Assembly: GCF_000524195.1 (NCBI RefSeq)
Contig: NW_020170437.1
Location: 381,525 to 445,524 of the forward strand
DNA length: 64,000 bases
Direction of reading: 5' to 3'
Source of the DNA: Echinococcus granulosus
Taxonomy: Eukaryota; Platyhelminthes; Cestoda; Cyclophyllidea; Taeniidae
Shown in pieces: positions 1 to 12,900 of the stretch. The notes below the pieces were generated by a model. The model saw only the letters and a list, made by a program, of their open reading frames with translations. It made no database searches and had not been told where the DNA came from. Position 1 is the first letter of the stretch; the number at the start of each line of letters is the position of its first letter. A program made the translations under genes and the position numbers.

Positions 1-1610
1 TAATATTATTTTCTAAATCAGTTTGGTAGACGAATTTATTCCCTTCCTGAAACTAAAAACTAATTGTCTAATACATTGAATAAAGTATGAATTGGGGTCA
101 TTTAGTGTACTATTGATCGATTATTTGTCAGCCGAGAAAATTTGACAGTGATCATGGCAACGTCATTATGTGAGAGGTGGATGCATATTATAGTTCAGAC
201 GGAAACCCCCAAAAGTGGGGTAAAAAGTGGTTACCCCTTGAAAGTACTCTGTTGATCAAAGTAATGAGGCAAGATCATTTGACGAAAAAAGTCATTTAAT
301 GAGGTCGGCTTATGGCAGAATATTTTCAAAATATGACATTGAAAATTTGGATGAATTGGTTTAGCAAAAAACAAAAACTGGAATTCACTTGTACAGGATC
401 GGAATGACCAATAATGTGTCATGGAATAGAAACGGATTCATGGAATAAACCATACCAGCGAGTTCCAACAGGAAATAAATCAAAGGAATCCTTTGTTGGA
501 ACTGTTTAAATCGTTTATGATCAATTTTTTCTAGTTTGTGTAAAAGTTATGATACACATATTTGCAAATTTTTTGAGTTGCTTTAACCAGTGACAAGGAA
601 ATTTGCTCGGAATTTCGCATAATTGGCTAACGGAGATGACGAACTTGTGATTTTGTTTCACCTTTCGATTTCAAATCAAAGCTAGGTTTTCAAAGTACCA
701 TTTAAAAATGTCGAATATGCAAGAAGCAATTAGGAGCGCTTTTTGAAGCCTTATAAAATTTCCCAATTTCTTTCTTACCGCTTATTTCTCCTATAAACTT
801 TGGTGAAATTCCTCTTAATGATGATAGAGTAAAAATTGGAGGATAATTAAAATATTTTCAAACAAATCTGTGGTGACCACGAAGTTAGCTACTTTTAACT
901 TCGGACCCTTCGGAGGAAGAGCAGCAACGCACAAAATAATAGAAGGTTAAAGACGATACGACAAAGACCGTCCCTTGCGGCTAAACGAATAGTGGTTCAT
1001 GCTTCACTCTATTTGCGACTAAACGCAGTACTCTGCAGTTTTCATATTACAGTATGTGACCATTTCGAAAGTGGGCAGTTTTTGAAGGTTTTAATCGCAA
1101 CTACACGTTAATGTACCATCAGCGAAACCGTTATCAACAAAATGAAAGAAACTAAGTCAAAAAAATCCAACAAATTACAAAAAACTAAAATTACAAACAA
1201 ATAGGACTCTTGAAAGTGAATATTTGAAAAGAATAAATAAGGTTTCATCACTGAATCCGTTTATTTGACACCTTGACTTAAGTAAAGGTGCCACCCGTAA
1301 ATAAGGGCTCAACGAAAAGATTTGAAAGAATATTAGTCGAAAAGTTGCACATATTTTCGTCCTTTTGATAATAGTTGTGCCTAAGTTTTATTACACCCTG
1401 CCTATCAATTATTGTGACTAGAAATCATCTTAGCATCCTATGTTGAAATTGAGGGTTTTGAATGCCGTAAATTTTTTCAACTTACTTGATGCACTTTTAG
1501 TATTAAAGCGGCAAACAATTGAGATTTTTTTATTCCGTCAATTCTCCAGAATCGAAAACTTTTTTATATTTAAGTGATTAGGATTTAATAAGAGCAAATC
1601 TATTGGAGTA
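1..1610. other. AT-rich DNA without a supported gene
   Basis: Only short ORFs without domain motifs, signal peptides or splice context are present. I see no gene here beyond the 3' flank of the neuropeptide gene. Confidence 0.5.
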
Positions 1611-1616
1611 TTTATT
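1611..1616 (-). terminator. Poly(A) signal of the neuropeptide gene
   Basis: AATAAA on the minus strand, 66 nt downstream of the stop codon. Spacing and strand fit the 3' end of the neuropeptide transcript. Confidence 0.55.
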
Positions 1617-1682
1617 GAGCCATGTGTACAAATAGGGAGGAAACAGCAATGTCAAATTCAAAGTTTGGAAACATGCAGATCA

Positions 1683-1967
1683 TTAGCGTTTCCCGATGAG
1701 TCCGAGGAAGATCGGCATCTTCGGTTTGAACCGCTTCTGAACGGTGCGCAGGTAACGCAGACCGCTGAGGTAATTCGGGACATCGTCCTCGGGAATGTAG
1801 AAAGTTGGCTTGTCGAGGCGCTGCTTCGGCCACTTCAGCAGCTGAGGACCCCCCGTAATGTCCAAATCCTCATCAGCCAACGCCACCGTCTGTGGCACAT
1901 CTTGGTCCACTCGAAATGACCACGAATTTATGGTAAGACAACCCAACAGCAACAAAGTTGTGAGCAT
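1683..1967 (-). CDS. Secreted neuropeptide precursor with one C-terminal amidated peptide
   Basis: Single-exon ORF of 94 residues starting at a true ATG. Seen: a hydrophobic N-terminus (MLTTLLLLGCLTINSWS) that fits a signal peptide cleaved near residue 17. An acidic spacer without cysteine follows. Residues 78-79 are KR, residues 80-91 are FKPKMPIFLGLI, then GKR and the stop. Known: prohormone convertases cut at KR, and a Gly before a dibasic site is the amide donor, so the predicted product is a 12-residue peptide ending in LI-amide. Short precursors with one peptide at the extreme C-terminus are common in flatworms. The FLGLI-amide ending resembles the FxGLM-amide of tachykinins, but homology is not shown. 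A splice acceptor (tttcag) abuts the ATG and an AATAAA lies 66 nt past the stop. The family is not recognised. Confidence 0.75.
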   Translation of the reverse strand: MLTTLLLLGCLTINSWSFRVDQDVPQTVALADEDLDITGGPQLLKWPKQRLDKPTFYIPEDDVPNYLSGLRYLRTVQKRFKPKMPIFLGLIGKR

Positions 1968-1983
1968 CTGAAATTTTAAATAA
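1968..1983 (-). promoter_or_regulatory. 3' splice acceptor directly before the neuropeptide ATG
   Basis: Read on the minus strand, a T-rich tract ends in tttcag with the AG touching the start codon. This is either the end of a 5'-UTR intron or a spliced-leader trans-splicing acceptor. Flatworm spliced leaders can themselves end in AUG, so an acceptor at this exact place fits trans-splicing. No upstream exon was identified. Confidence 0.5.
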
Positions 1984-4124
1984 CAACCCGTCCAAACTCA
2001 CATTTTCATCCCGGTGTAATGGCAAGGTGGATGTAAGAAAACAATAGATGCTTTAAAGAAAGCAAACGTAAGTAAAGGTAGCTTTGTACGGAAAAGCCTG
2101 TTCACACATTCACAAACCTTTATGTGAAAAATTGCATTTTTGCAATCTAAAAGGAGCTTTTATACAAGTCCTCCACAAGAGGTTTTTTCCTATTGGTCAG
2201 TAAGCTATCCAATGCTAGCAGTATACTATTTAGACCTAAATTCCCATCCCTATATGGAAATAGCTTTATAAGCAAATGGTTGCTGTCGAATAATGAAATC
2301 TTCTGCTCAGTCGATACACATATTGAAGCACTAAGCACATCATCTCTTGCGTACTGGTACAACATGTGCTTTGCCATTCTCTAATATTTTGAATTTTATC
2401 ATTTTACCGATGATTGATGACTGACCGCAACAACGGAAGTAATTACTTGCCAATACTAATTTTTATCACGACTTTTAAGTACGGAGTCTGGCATAACGCT
2501 GGACCTGCACTGCTTTGAGCTTCTGCCTTATTTTAAAATTTCAAATGACGCCCGAGGGAACCGAGGTGGCTTCTAGGGCCACTTGGAATTTTGATGTCTC
2601 ATGAGTATTAACTGGTGCTTAAAGGTTTTAAGGACTCCACTGTTGCGGAACACATTGGTTGATTTGTTGCATAATCTGAAGGGCAAATATCTCAAATGGC
2701 CCTAATACTTTGAAGTAAATCTGAGGCCTGTCAAACACCTTAGTGACTTTTGAAGGCAGTCTTATTTCCCATTAGTGACAAACGTATTTCATGCATTTTG
2801 ATGTCCAGCTTGTATTGTCATTTACACTCACTACTGTCTCAATGGACGTACGGATTTCAGCTTATAGGGTAATGAAGTGTCATTTAGCACATTAAATGAA
2901 TAGGCTTGTCGTGCGTATTAGTGCAGCGAAATTTTTGGGAAAGCACTTGCGTAAATAACCCTAAAGTGCCAGTAGTAAAGTAAGCAAAATTCTACGCAAT
3001 ACAAGGTATCAATGGAACAGACATCTAAACTGCCTTACCTTATTAATGCTAACATCCAAAGTCAAAGCGACTGAATGAAAGTGTAAAGTTTATTGAAGCA
3101 ATCCGACAAACTCGGAGCAGCTTGAGCCGATAATTTGGTGTTATTTTTAACAGGCCTACTTATAGAAACGCGCTTGTAGTTATCAGTAAAACTTGGAAAA
3201 TGTATTAGTAATTTTCAAAGACATCGCGACTGATAAAATTTAATACATAAGTCAACTCATTGTGTTTACGGAAATAATTGGTTAATTTAAGTTTGATGGA
3301 GCATTATTATATGGCAAAAGTGACTATTTGGCTAGGGATCAAAGGCAGCGATTAAAAACTAATCTTAGAAAATTACTACTATCATGGATGCTTGTGATCA
3401 TGAGTAAATGCAAACAATTTAGCCGCGCTTCAGATGCGCTATTCCGAAAAGACAGCATCCAACTCTTTTGACATTAATTGGCTTGTTTTGGATACAACGG
3501 CATCGCAAATAGCATACATCGACTACGTTGTGGCGTGCATCGCAGTCGTATTCTTCGTTCCATAAAGAAGGCTCAGAAATTGGAGGAAATTATCGACCAA
3601 TAGCCCGTTGTTTGTGAATGTTTTGGTTTTCAAAAAAATATTCGGTCCTATTTTTGGCCTAAGCTGTCTTTTAAACGTAAGGTTTAAAAGCGTTTAAAAG
3701 TGGTTAGAAATGAGCACTTACAAAATCGTCAAGAAAATTTTGCTGCAATTAATTTGCAAAAGATTTTCGACATTCCTATAGACTCATCAACTTTTCGAAG
3801 AACTCATATCCCCCTGGGCTTATTGAGTCATTACACTGTTTTGTCCTTTATTAAAATTTTAAATAAAATTAGCCATAAAATAGCCACGGTAAATCTCAAA
3901 ATTATCAAATACTCCCTCCCAAATTGCTTGCTTTTAGATATAGTTGACAGCATAGCTGATATTGTCTTTTGGAAATTCTCACAATACGGCGCGGCATGAA
4001 GTACATGCCGAATATGACTGACGTATAAGGCAGTTACTGAGTCTTTTACATTGAGTTTGAATCACTTTAATATGCTTTACTAATTCCCAAATAATAATAT
4101 TGGCTTCGACTCTTGCAAACGCGG

Positions 4125-4310
4125 CAACCTGAGTCATCACCAAAGTGGTAGTAATTCAAAATGGTCAGGAATAGCATACATCGACTTCCGCATATAGAAG
4201 AGGTGAAAGAGGCCTAGCATGACCCAAAGCCCATGTCACAGAGAGGGAGCACAACCCTCAGGGATTAAAATTCTCATCCACAGTTAAACGAAACATTAAA
4301 TCACTGCACG
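4125..4310 (+). repeat. Dispersed repeat, diverged copy (family R1)
   Basis: Shares an ordered series of words with the copy near 26.4 kb: catatagaagaggt (cgtatagaagaggt there), then tagcatgaccc, then a tail with gttaaacgaaa. More distantly it matches the block around tattggcatggccc in the better-preserved copies at 14.6 and 56.5 kb. No coding capacity. Confidence 0.6.
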
Positions 4311-6762
4311 GCTACGAGATTTACTCTAAAATAATGGGTGTTTGGGTAGCCTTTAAACTTAACCTTTAAAGGTAAGTTCCCTTTTTGGTAGAGACTGGTC
4401 ATGTTATTTTCTAAGAAGTAAAAGTTTATTTCTAAAAATAGCTTTTGTTTAATTCTTCCAACGTTTTGGCTGCATTTGGAACCTACTTAACTGGATAACA
4501 GAATTATTACACTTCATCAACCTACTAACATCGTTAAATTTCATGCTATACTGGGCGGCTGCGGTGCTAACAGTAATTTTATAAACCTACTAATCCCCTG
4601 ATTTTTGCAAAAATGAAACTCACTACTTATTGTAATGTAATGAAACCACATTTACTTTTAAAGATATTCGCGCCCATCATATGATTATTAATGCATTGGT
4701 TAACCTGAAACTTTCACAAAAAAATTTAAATTTAGAAATTCTGTTCTCGAAAACTTACACTTTAATTGTAAATGGCAAAATACCAAAACAGCCTTGTTTA
4801 TGGCCGAAGTATTAATGCTACACGAAAGTCCTTCGCTTTGCAGGTGGATTCATAAACGGATATCCTACCTACTTTTACTTATTAAATAGCGTTTTATGTA
4901 ATTGTAAGCCAAACATTGGTAAATGTAAAATTCGCATTGAAATTATTTTGTGCTGTATTATAAACGAGTAACTTTTTGACTGTGCGAAGCTCCTGATTGC
5001 ATTATAACAACCTCATCGCACCCTTGTTTTAGTCAAATCTGCAGTGTGATTTCATTTTTAAAGGTACTGTAGTAGTTCAAAAAGTGGAAATTCAACTATG
5101 TGCATTATTTCGGAACCAAATGTGGTTCATTTCTTTAACCATACTGCTTTCATTTAGATATTGAGCTCGAATTAAACCAGTGTAAGATAACTAGAAATTG
5201 CACAGAAAAAAGGGGATGAGAGTCCACCCCAGATTTTGTAAATTCGCATTTCGCCTCATTCCCAAAGACTATTTGGATTGTAAGTTATCATTTTACGTAT
5301 GGGTCTTCATTCGTCCATCACAGAAGCGGTTCTGCTCATTTACTGCTTAGCGTAAACCAGGGGACCTAAACATGCATTCGAGCAATAATCGCCACTTGAT
5401 TTAATTTAAAGAATTAGATTATTTTAATGGGACTGCGAAAAGCATTTTATGTTAATCATTCACTAGTTTAATGATCTACTTCGCTTAAATATGTTGCTCT
5501 AAGCTATTTATAATTATTTTTGTTTAAAAAGCACTTTGTGCAAATTAGTAATCAACTAGTAATTAAAAGAGTTTGAGTCATTAAGTTGCGGTGTATCTGT
5601 GATCTGTAAACTTCTATACCTTGGGTGGTCGGTTTTTGGGAGCGTTGCCACATTCTGGTGTACAAAATCAAATTCTTAACATTGACTCATTGTGAGAGCT
5701 CTATCAAATGAAACTTTTTCACATGCCTCCAATTCATCATTGAAGGATGGTTCCAAATGTCCTATTTCCAAACCATATGACTGCAACGGATTGGTGTATG
5801 TGCATGAAAGCGGTAGAATAAGATACTCGTTTCCCATGGAAAGACGTGGCGAGCTCACGGTGCCTTGTGCATATAGTTCTACCGTGCTGCACATAAAGCA
5901 CGCAGATTCGTATCTAATTGTTGTGGGTCTTCAAAAACACGATTTAGCAATGACATACTCTTTCTCCACTTAAAGTCATAAGATGCTCAAAAGTTAGCTC
6001 ATTAAATGGAAAAACAAAGCATGTGTATATTCACCTGTAATACATTTTTATTTAAAAATACCTTTTAGGCGAGAGGCAATCGATAAATACGCATTTCGTG
6101 ACAGATCAAGCGCCATTGGCCTCCGGGGAGGAGGCATTGCAACCTGAACACACCTAAATAGTGACATCCGTACCCCTTTATTCGCCCCTGCCAAGTAAAG
6201 CATGTCCTTGTCCGACTGGTCTGCTCCTTCTAAGAGCATGGAGGCAGAGGTGAAAGAGAGAAACACCGAGCCTATTACACAACGTATGCACATTTCATTC
6301 GCAAGACACTTGTGCATCTTTGAAATGGAGGGAAAGTGCATATTTGCCTGGCTATTGTGAAGTAGTTTAAAACATCGTGCCTTAGTGATTCGCTGCATTT
6401 CCTAGGTGTTTTGATGCAAAATTCTACTGGTATTTCAGAATTTACCACATACTGGATGCAAAGATTGTTGGTCAGTTGCGTGACCGAGTAATTGCCATAA
6501 AATGAATATGCCACGTTGAATAAGTTTGTAAGGAATACCAGAATTCTAACACCTTATCGCATCAGATAAGTACATTGGATTTATGTGGCTGTATTCAGAA
6601 AAACCGTTAGTCTTGAATCATTATAAAGGAATATGTTGTTCCTAACCTTCACTATAAGGAGTATCTTTATAGCTCACTCAGACAGATAACAACAGACGAT
6701 TTGAGTGCATAGTTTTTGAAAAGACACACTGATGGTAATAGAGAAATCAAATACCTTCATAA

Positions 6763-6995
6763 AGCGTCCTGTCGCATCGCCTCGAGACTCCGCCACCGCT
6801 CCCCTAACGACAAAAAAAGACATGGAACTAGGGCAGAATATGTATCGTCGACGTACGGCAGGACTTGGGACTACTGGCGTGGTCTAGAGGCCAGACCCCT
6901 CAGCAATGTACAATGGCGGAGCACCCAAGTCGCCCCTTCGCCAAAACTGAGTGAAACAAACACCCAACGCATCACAATTGCCAGTTCGAATGCCA
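6763..6995 (+). repeat. Dispersed repeat, diverged copy (family R1)
   Basis: Aligns in order with the 14.6 kb copy: gcgtcc, a cgagactcc word, gggcagaatatgtat, ggccag, then a GC-rich tail with agtcgcccctt and a final accaa-type end. It is longer through small insertions. It carries a 97-codon ORF without an ATG that I regard as incidental. Confidence 0.6.
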
Positions 6996-9900
6996 TTAAA
7001 GCACCCTGAGAAACACACTTTTCTCATTTTGAACCATTTAATCAATACATGAATTCAAGGATATTAAACGTTGTGCAAGTACACATACCTTTGCTTCAAT
7101 CAGAGGAATTTTTTCATTGCATTTTCCACACTTCACGCTGCCATCGTTTATACCTTCCCTTTAATCGGGAAGGGTGACCTCATTATAAATTTCCCACTGA
7201 ACATTTGTTTGATGAAAACTGTCGATTTGGCAAGTGATAACAAACGTGGTGTATTTAGAAGAGAGCTGGAGTGATGTTTGCCAATTAGTCTGCCTGCAGC
7301 AGAGGATGGGACTAAGCGCCGCCGTGCATTCGTCTGTCAGGATGTGTTATGTCAGGCATAATCAAGACATGCGTTTATTCAAAATGCAGCACGGAAAAAA
7401 GTGTGGCTTTACTAATGACCAGTGATCCTATGTTGGAATAAATGAAAAATATATGCACACTTTTACAAAGTTTACTTGAAATATTGCTTGGTAAAATGAA
7501 CTTTTAGAACAGAAGAATAAAATACATCAAATAGGAACACCTATTTTTGAAGTATTTGGCATGACAAAAGTACAGCATTCCATAAATATGTGGAAGTCCA
7601 AAAACCATTTGATCATTTTAATGTGAGTTATTTAAATACATTTATATGTGACCATATTTTTCTTTCGGAACGGGAACTTCCTTTATAATACAAAACAGTC
7701 TCCCTAGAATAGAGGTATTTTTGAATTAAATCTTAATCTATTTTTTTAGAATCGCAAAGTTTGTAAGAGACTATTCACCTAAGCATTGCAAATCATTAGA
7801 AATACTTTTCAGTAGTAGTAGTGCTCAGCAACTTCTTACAATTAATTAAAAATTCAGATGCAAGTTAGAATTCTATGAACGAACAATTTTACGCAGTTTT
7901 TTGCATTCAGTAATCCAATTCAATAATTTTTATGGGAAAGTTATAGTATACTGATTACTTTTGTGCCCTCGTAACTTCTGCGTTTCGTTCGCCTCTTTTG
8001 CCTTGATCCCATGGTTCCCATGCATTTAGTGCACATGAACATGAATCATTGGGGAAGCCGCACGTCTTCTTAAATTCTACACGCAACAACTCTGCCGGGG
8101 TATTACCGCTACCGGCAAACAGCCTCCTTCATCACGTTGTAGTAAAACACAGCGGAAAACTTTTTGCAGATAATGCCCAATCGGTATCCTAGCTCAGTCC
8201 ACTAGGGACAGGGTACGGCAATAAATCAGATTAAAATAAAATGGGATTAGGGAAATTCCCAGGGTTTTTATTAACCAAACGGTATTGCATGATACGTACA
8301 AAGTGTACACCGCTGGCACATTATTTAGATCTTACAAGTACCCTTCAAAATAATTACTCCTAACAGGTCATGCAATATTCTGACAGGATGTTAACTTGTA
8401 TTTCCCTAAAGGTGCATGCTTACGCCCAAGTGATAGCCCATTTGAAGTACAGAAGTGGTGTACGTAAATGAGCAAAAGTGCCTCATTCATCATCAGTGGG
8501 TACACGTCACGCCTCCTAACCTATAGCCGCTGTGCAGCGTGTTGTTTGACGCATTCATCATACGCGCTTCCACGTTAAAAAAAATTAGTGCGGCACGTCT
8601 GTCTGGGTCTAGGACGTTTACATTTGAAAAAATGAAAGCATTTCATAAGGAAAAGACTACTGTTTCGGTTGCATCCAATTTGAAGGGACGCTTTGCGGCA
8701 ACATCAAGTCAGAACTTTGATACGTTTTAATCCGAACAGAATTAACGGTTACCTAACATCAATGAGTGCTAGGGGAAATAATGTGCGATTAGATTTCGTG
8801 AGTCTTCAAGTCAAAACCCCCTTAGTTTGTGTAATTTGATAAATTGGAAAAATTGTTTTTAAACGCTGTTTAGGTGTTACAAAATCTAGTAATACAAATG
8901 TGAATGTTTGATGAAAATTAGGGGTAACGACACATCCCTTTCATTATCCTTACTGCCCAACTAAGCTTTTGTTCAACGCCAATTTTATTAATCTCAAAAA
9001 AAAGTTTAATAATACTCTTAATAGCAATGTTACATAAAAGTAGCCGTCTTCAAATTCGACTAGCATTCAAGTATTGCCCCCTTTAGGTTATTTATTATCC
9101 TTTACTTTCAATCGGCAAATGGAACGCACCTCATTCCAGTTTAAAAGCTCACAGTCCCACACCACTTTAAAGACCATTTCTAAGGTAGTCAAAAGACAAA
9201 AACTGGACTTCTATTTTTCTTCCTCAAGAACAGAAAGTTTGTTAATTTCATCAATGGACTGATCTAAAAATTCAGATACAATTCAGTTAGTCTTCTTTAT
9301 GCGTGATTCCAAATAATGCTTCTTCACACAGAAATTAGCTAATCTGTGCCTTCCTTAAAACACCGCCACGAGGATACTCTAGTGTCCAATAAAATGCCAT
9401 CGGAGAAGGGGCAGAAACTGGTCAGGTATTGGATTCGTCGTTGAAGATGTTAAAAGCCTTAACAAAATATCGGATTTTGATTTAAAATTATTTTGTTGAT
9501 CCATACCCTCTGTGAATTCCTGCCTTAGCAGGAAAACAGTGCGTAGGTCATTAAATGGGGCTGTTTTACTGCACATCATTGGCACTTACCATAAGGTTTG
9601 GAGGTGTAGTGAAGATTTGGGATAAAAAAATATGATAGCGCCATAACTAGGTGGTGACTGTTCTGCAAGGCAAGCGACAACTACTAAGAGGGTGTGAAGA
9701 AATTTGCGGCAGTGTGGACTTTTGATGAAGTCAATATTGCTTGCCTTATCAACCCCAAAGGCAAGCTTTCAAAATAGCGCAGTGTCATTTATTTTGAAAA
9801 TGATGGCCAAAGCTCATGGGGGCTAACTTACGTGTATCCCTCATCCCACGTAGTCACTCCATCCAACGCACATTCACATCCTTCGAATACGGACTATGCC

Positions 9901-12900
9901 AGGTATTTTTCAGTTCTCTTAGCTGTGAATTGTTTCTCCACTATTTTAATGATTGCAAATTATTTACTACTTACGTTAGACGTTCTTAATGGTTTTTTAT
10001 TTGGTAACTATCAAAAAATGATTCAGACACAAATATGTAAATATTCTTATATTTCACCTAAAAGCGCCACTAGCACATTCCTTTGTGCCTCAAACGCAGA
10101 AATATGCGATAAAACTATTCCTCTACTCTGGCCATAAAGCTCTCTCATGCAGGAGTATAAGCTAAATGCTTGTGGTAAATGTGCCATCAATCCAGCTTAA
10201 ACATTCCCTTTATAAGTCAGAATTTTTTGTCAAATTTTGCTGATTGAATTTAGCTACCCATTAAGGCAAAAGAGGCCTGCTTTGGAGAAATTGCCCTGTT
10301 TGCCGATCGTCCTGCCAAGTAAAAAACAAGTTGGTATTTTTGCCATGCACTGACATCACGTAAGTGCAATGCTGACGCTATTTGCCTCTAGTCGTTGCGC
10401 TATCTGGAGGTAGACCTTTACGCCTACAACGCAAGCTCACTGTCTAGACCAAACTTATTTCCACGATAAGAAAATAACTACGTAAAATGTGCGCATTTCG
10501 AAAGTGTAACTTTTAAAAGTACATGGCGAACAGATGCAAGTGAACAACTTTTCGAAATCTAAGCAAAGTATGCGATAGGATTTAATGGGCTACCATATTT
10601 AACAATATCAACCAAAAGATATTTATTACTTCTGTAAAAAAGATTTTTAATTCCGATTAAACAAGCTGCATTGTGTTTCGAAGCAGAAGTTGCCACGGTT
10701 TACAGTTCCACTTGTTAAATTGATCTTTAAAATCTGGGGACCTCAGGTGAATGGGATGGTATATTGCTTCTGCTTGGGGCAAAATTTTGTTTCCTCTATT
10801 CTCTATGCAGTGCATCGCGATATGGCACGAGAGCAGTTACGTCCCAAGTACTTTAAAACACCCGCGTCCCACTATTTCCCTGTGGGACAGTGTGCAAGAA
10901 ACTTGGGTTTCCTTTAACACCTTTCCCATGTTTTAGTGATCACAGCACTACAAAATCATCAATAAGACCTAGGAATTAACGGAACGTTTTATTTTGTTAC
11001 ACAAAATACTTATTTGTATTATTACTTAAGGTAGTCATCTCTACGTGCTTTGCCCCCAGTTGGATCAAGTTATTCTGCATTTTATAAGAATCAAATAACT
11101 TTTGAGAGAGATCCGGCTTTTAAACACAAACGTGTCATAAATTAATCACGTTCTATCGGATATTATGTTCTGGAGATCATACTACCATCCCGCCAGACAA
11201 GGGCAGACATTCTGACCGTTCTAAGGTCAAGACGGTTGTTGTTTATTCCAAACAAAACTCGCCATCATCACTTTATGCAAGTGTTTATTCCTATGGGTTT
11301 CAATTCGAACGTTGATTACAGGCAGAAGAAATAATACGCGAAAATGGATACCTTTGGCTCTTCAAGGCTGAATAAATAATAACCTTGTTACGAAAATGTC
11401 AGATCCAAAACACCAGCCAATTCCAGGGAAACGCATACGATTTTTAGAAAGGAAGGCATTTCTGTGGGTACAAACAATGTCCGGGCAAATGTCAACTTAA
11501 TCCAGATCTACAGTCTTTTCTTAATTCAACTTTGCCAACTACGATGAAACATTGCAGCGCTGAATCACCACAGGAATTCACCTGACTAGCCTCATCGCCA
11601 CCTTGCACATGGGACGCAGATGCCTACCCTTGGCGATACGCAGATCACCGGCAATGAAGAACACTTCTTCCCCATGCCACAGCGCCTTCCTCCTCATGAA
11701 GTTAAATGTTCCATAAAGTCACCTTTCGTTGCAGACTACACTATGAGATGTTATAGCAATGTAGTAATAGTGGGATGTCTTAGTGAACACCAATAGCTTC
11801 AGAATCGTAGAGTATTAACAATATAAATTCTTCCATTGAAAAAATTAAGTCCATTCTGGATTTGGATTGTCGAGCGCTATCACAAAGACTGGGAGATTTG
11901 TAAGTGAAAAACCACAAAATGATGCACAGTCCGACTATTGGCTGCCTTTAACATTCTAAGGCCAGGGTTTTAAATGCAATTGTGCGATCGTTTTGTTAGT
12001 GATGATTGAAATTACTCATAAATTATTTAGGCACAAGGTTGCTGCAGCATCATTTACGAAACCATGGTGGTGCGTTTTTGCACCTAAAACGCCTCGGATT
12101 AAATGGAATTGATGTAGAGCAGGCGAACATTACGTGGGCTTATTGATGTCACAGACCTAGACAGGTGATGGAACATAAATAAAGTCATTCGTTAAGGTTG
12201 AGTCTCAAGCAAATAAGCATTACGTATGCTGGACCTTAATCTGTTCTTTTGTGACACTAGACTTTTAGTCTTTACGCGGTGGTAATCTGTAATAAGTCTT
12301 GAAAAACGGAGATCTCTTAAAGCGTGGGCAGCAAGTGTGCATTCAAATTCGAAGTCGGTGATTTTCGTGCAAAGTGCGAGCGCAAGTTCCCTAGACAACT
12401 GAAATGTATGTTTTGCTAGCACTTTAAAAGTAATAAGGATTTTCGATTTATTCACTCAGGTAAACTAAAACCGCTAGTGTAGTCGTGACTAAGTTTTCGT
12501 TTGAAATAGTTGTCAGAATAGGCAAATATGTCAATCATCTTGTGGAACTTTTCAGAAGGCTAAAATATTATTGAATTACTTTTTTCTTTTCGTTGGCAAA
12601 CACGGCGGTGGGGAGGTGTGAACTATCACTGCCAGTTGGAGTCATGGAGTTTGATGTAGAGCAAAGATATCCTCAATATTTGGCTCAGCGAAAGTGTGGT
12701 TTCATTGTTTGTGATAAAAGTGGTTCCAACTGTACCTCAAGATATATCCACCCTCAGACCTGCAGTTAACTATATGCACACTTCAAAAATAAATACATTT
12801 GGCGCATTTGTAGGAGCGCATCGTCGAGGTCAGGATTTATTTACGAAGCCATGCGGCGGGGTCATTGCAGCGGTGAGAGCAAGTCTGGAAGTTGCGTTTA

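Noticed and set aside
3700..3999. 99-codon ORF in the left intergenic region
   Set aside because: It begins at GTG, not ATG, is AT-rich, and has no recognisable motif or splice context.
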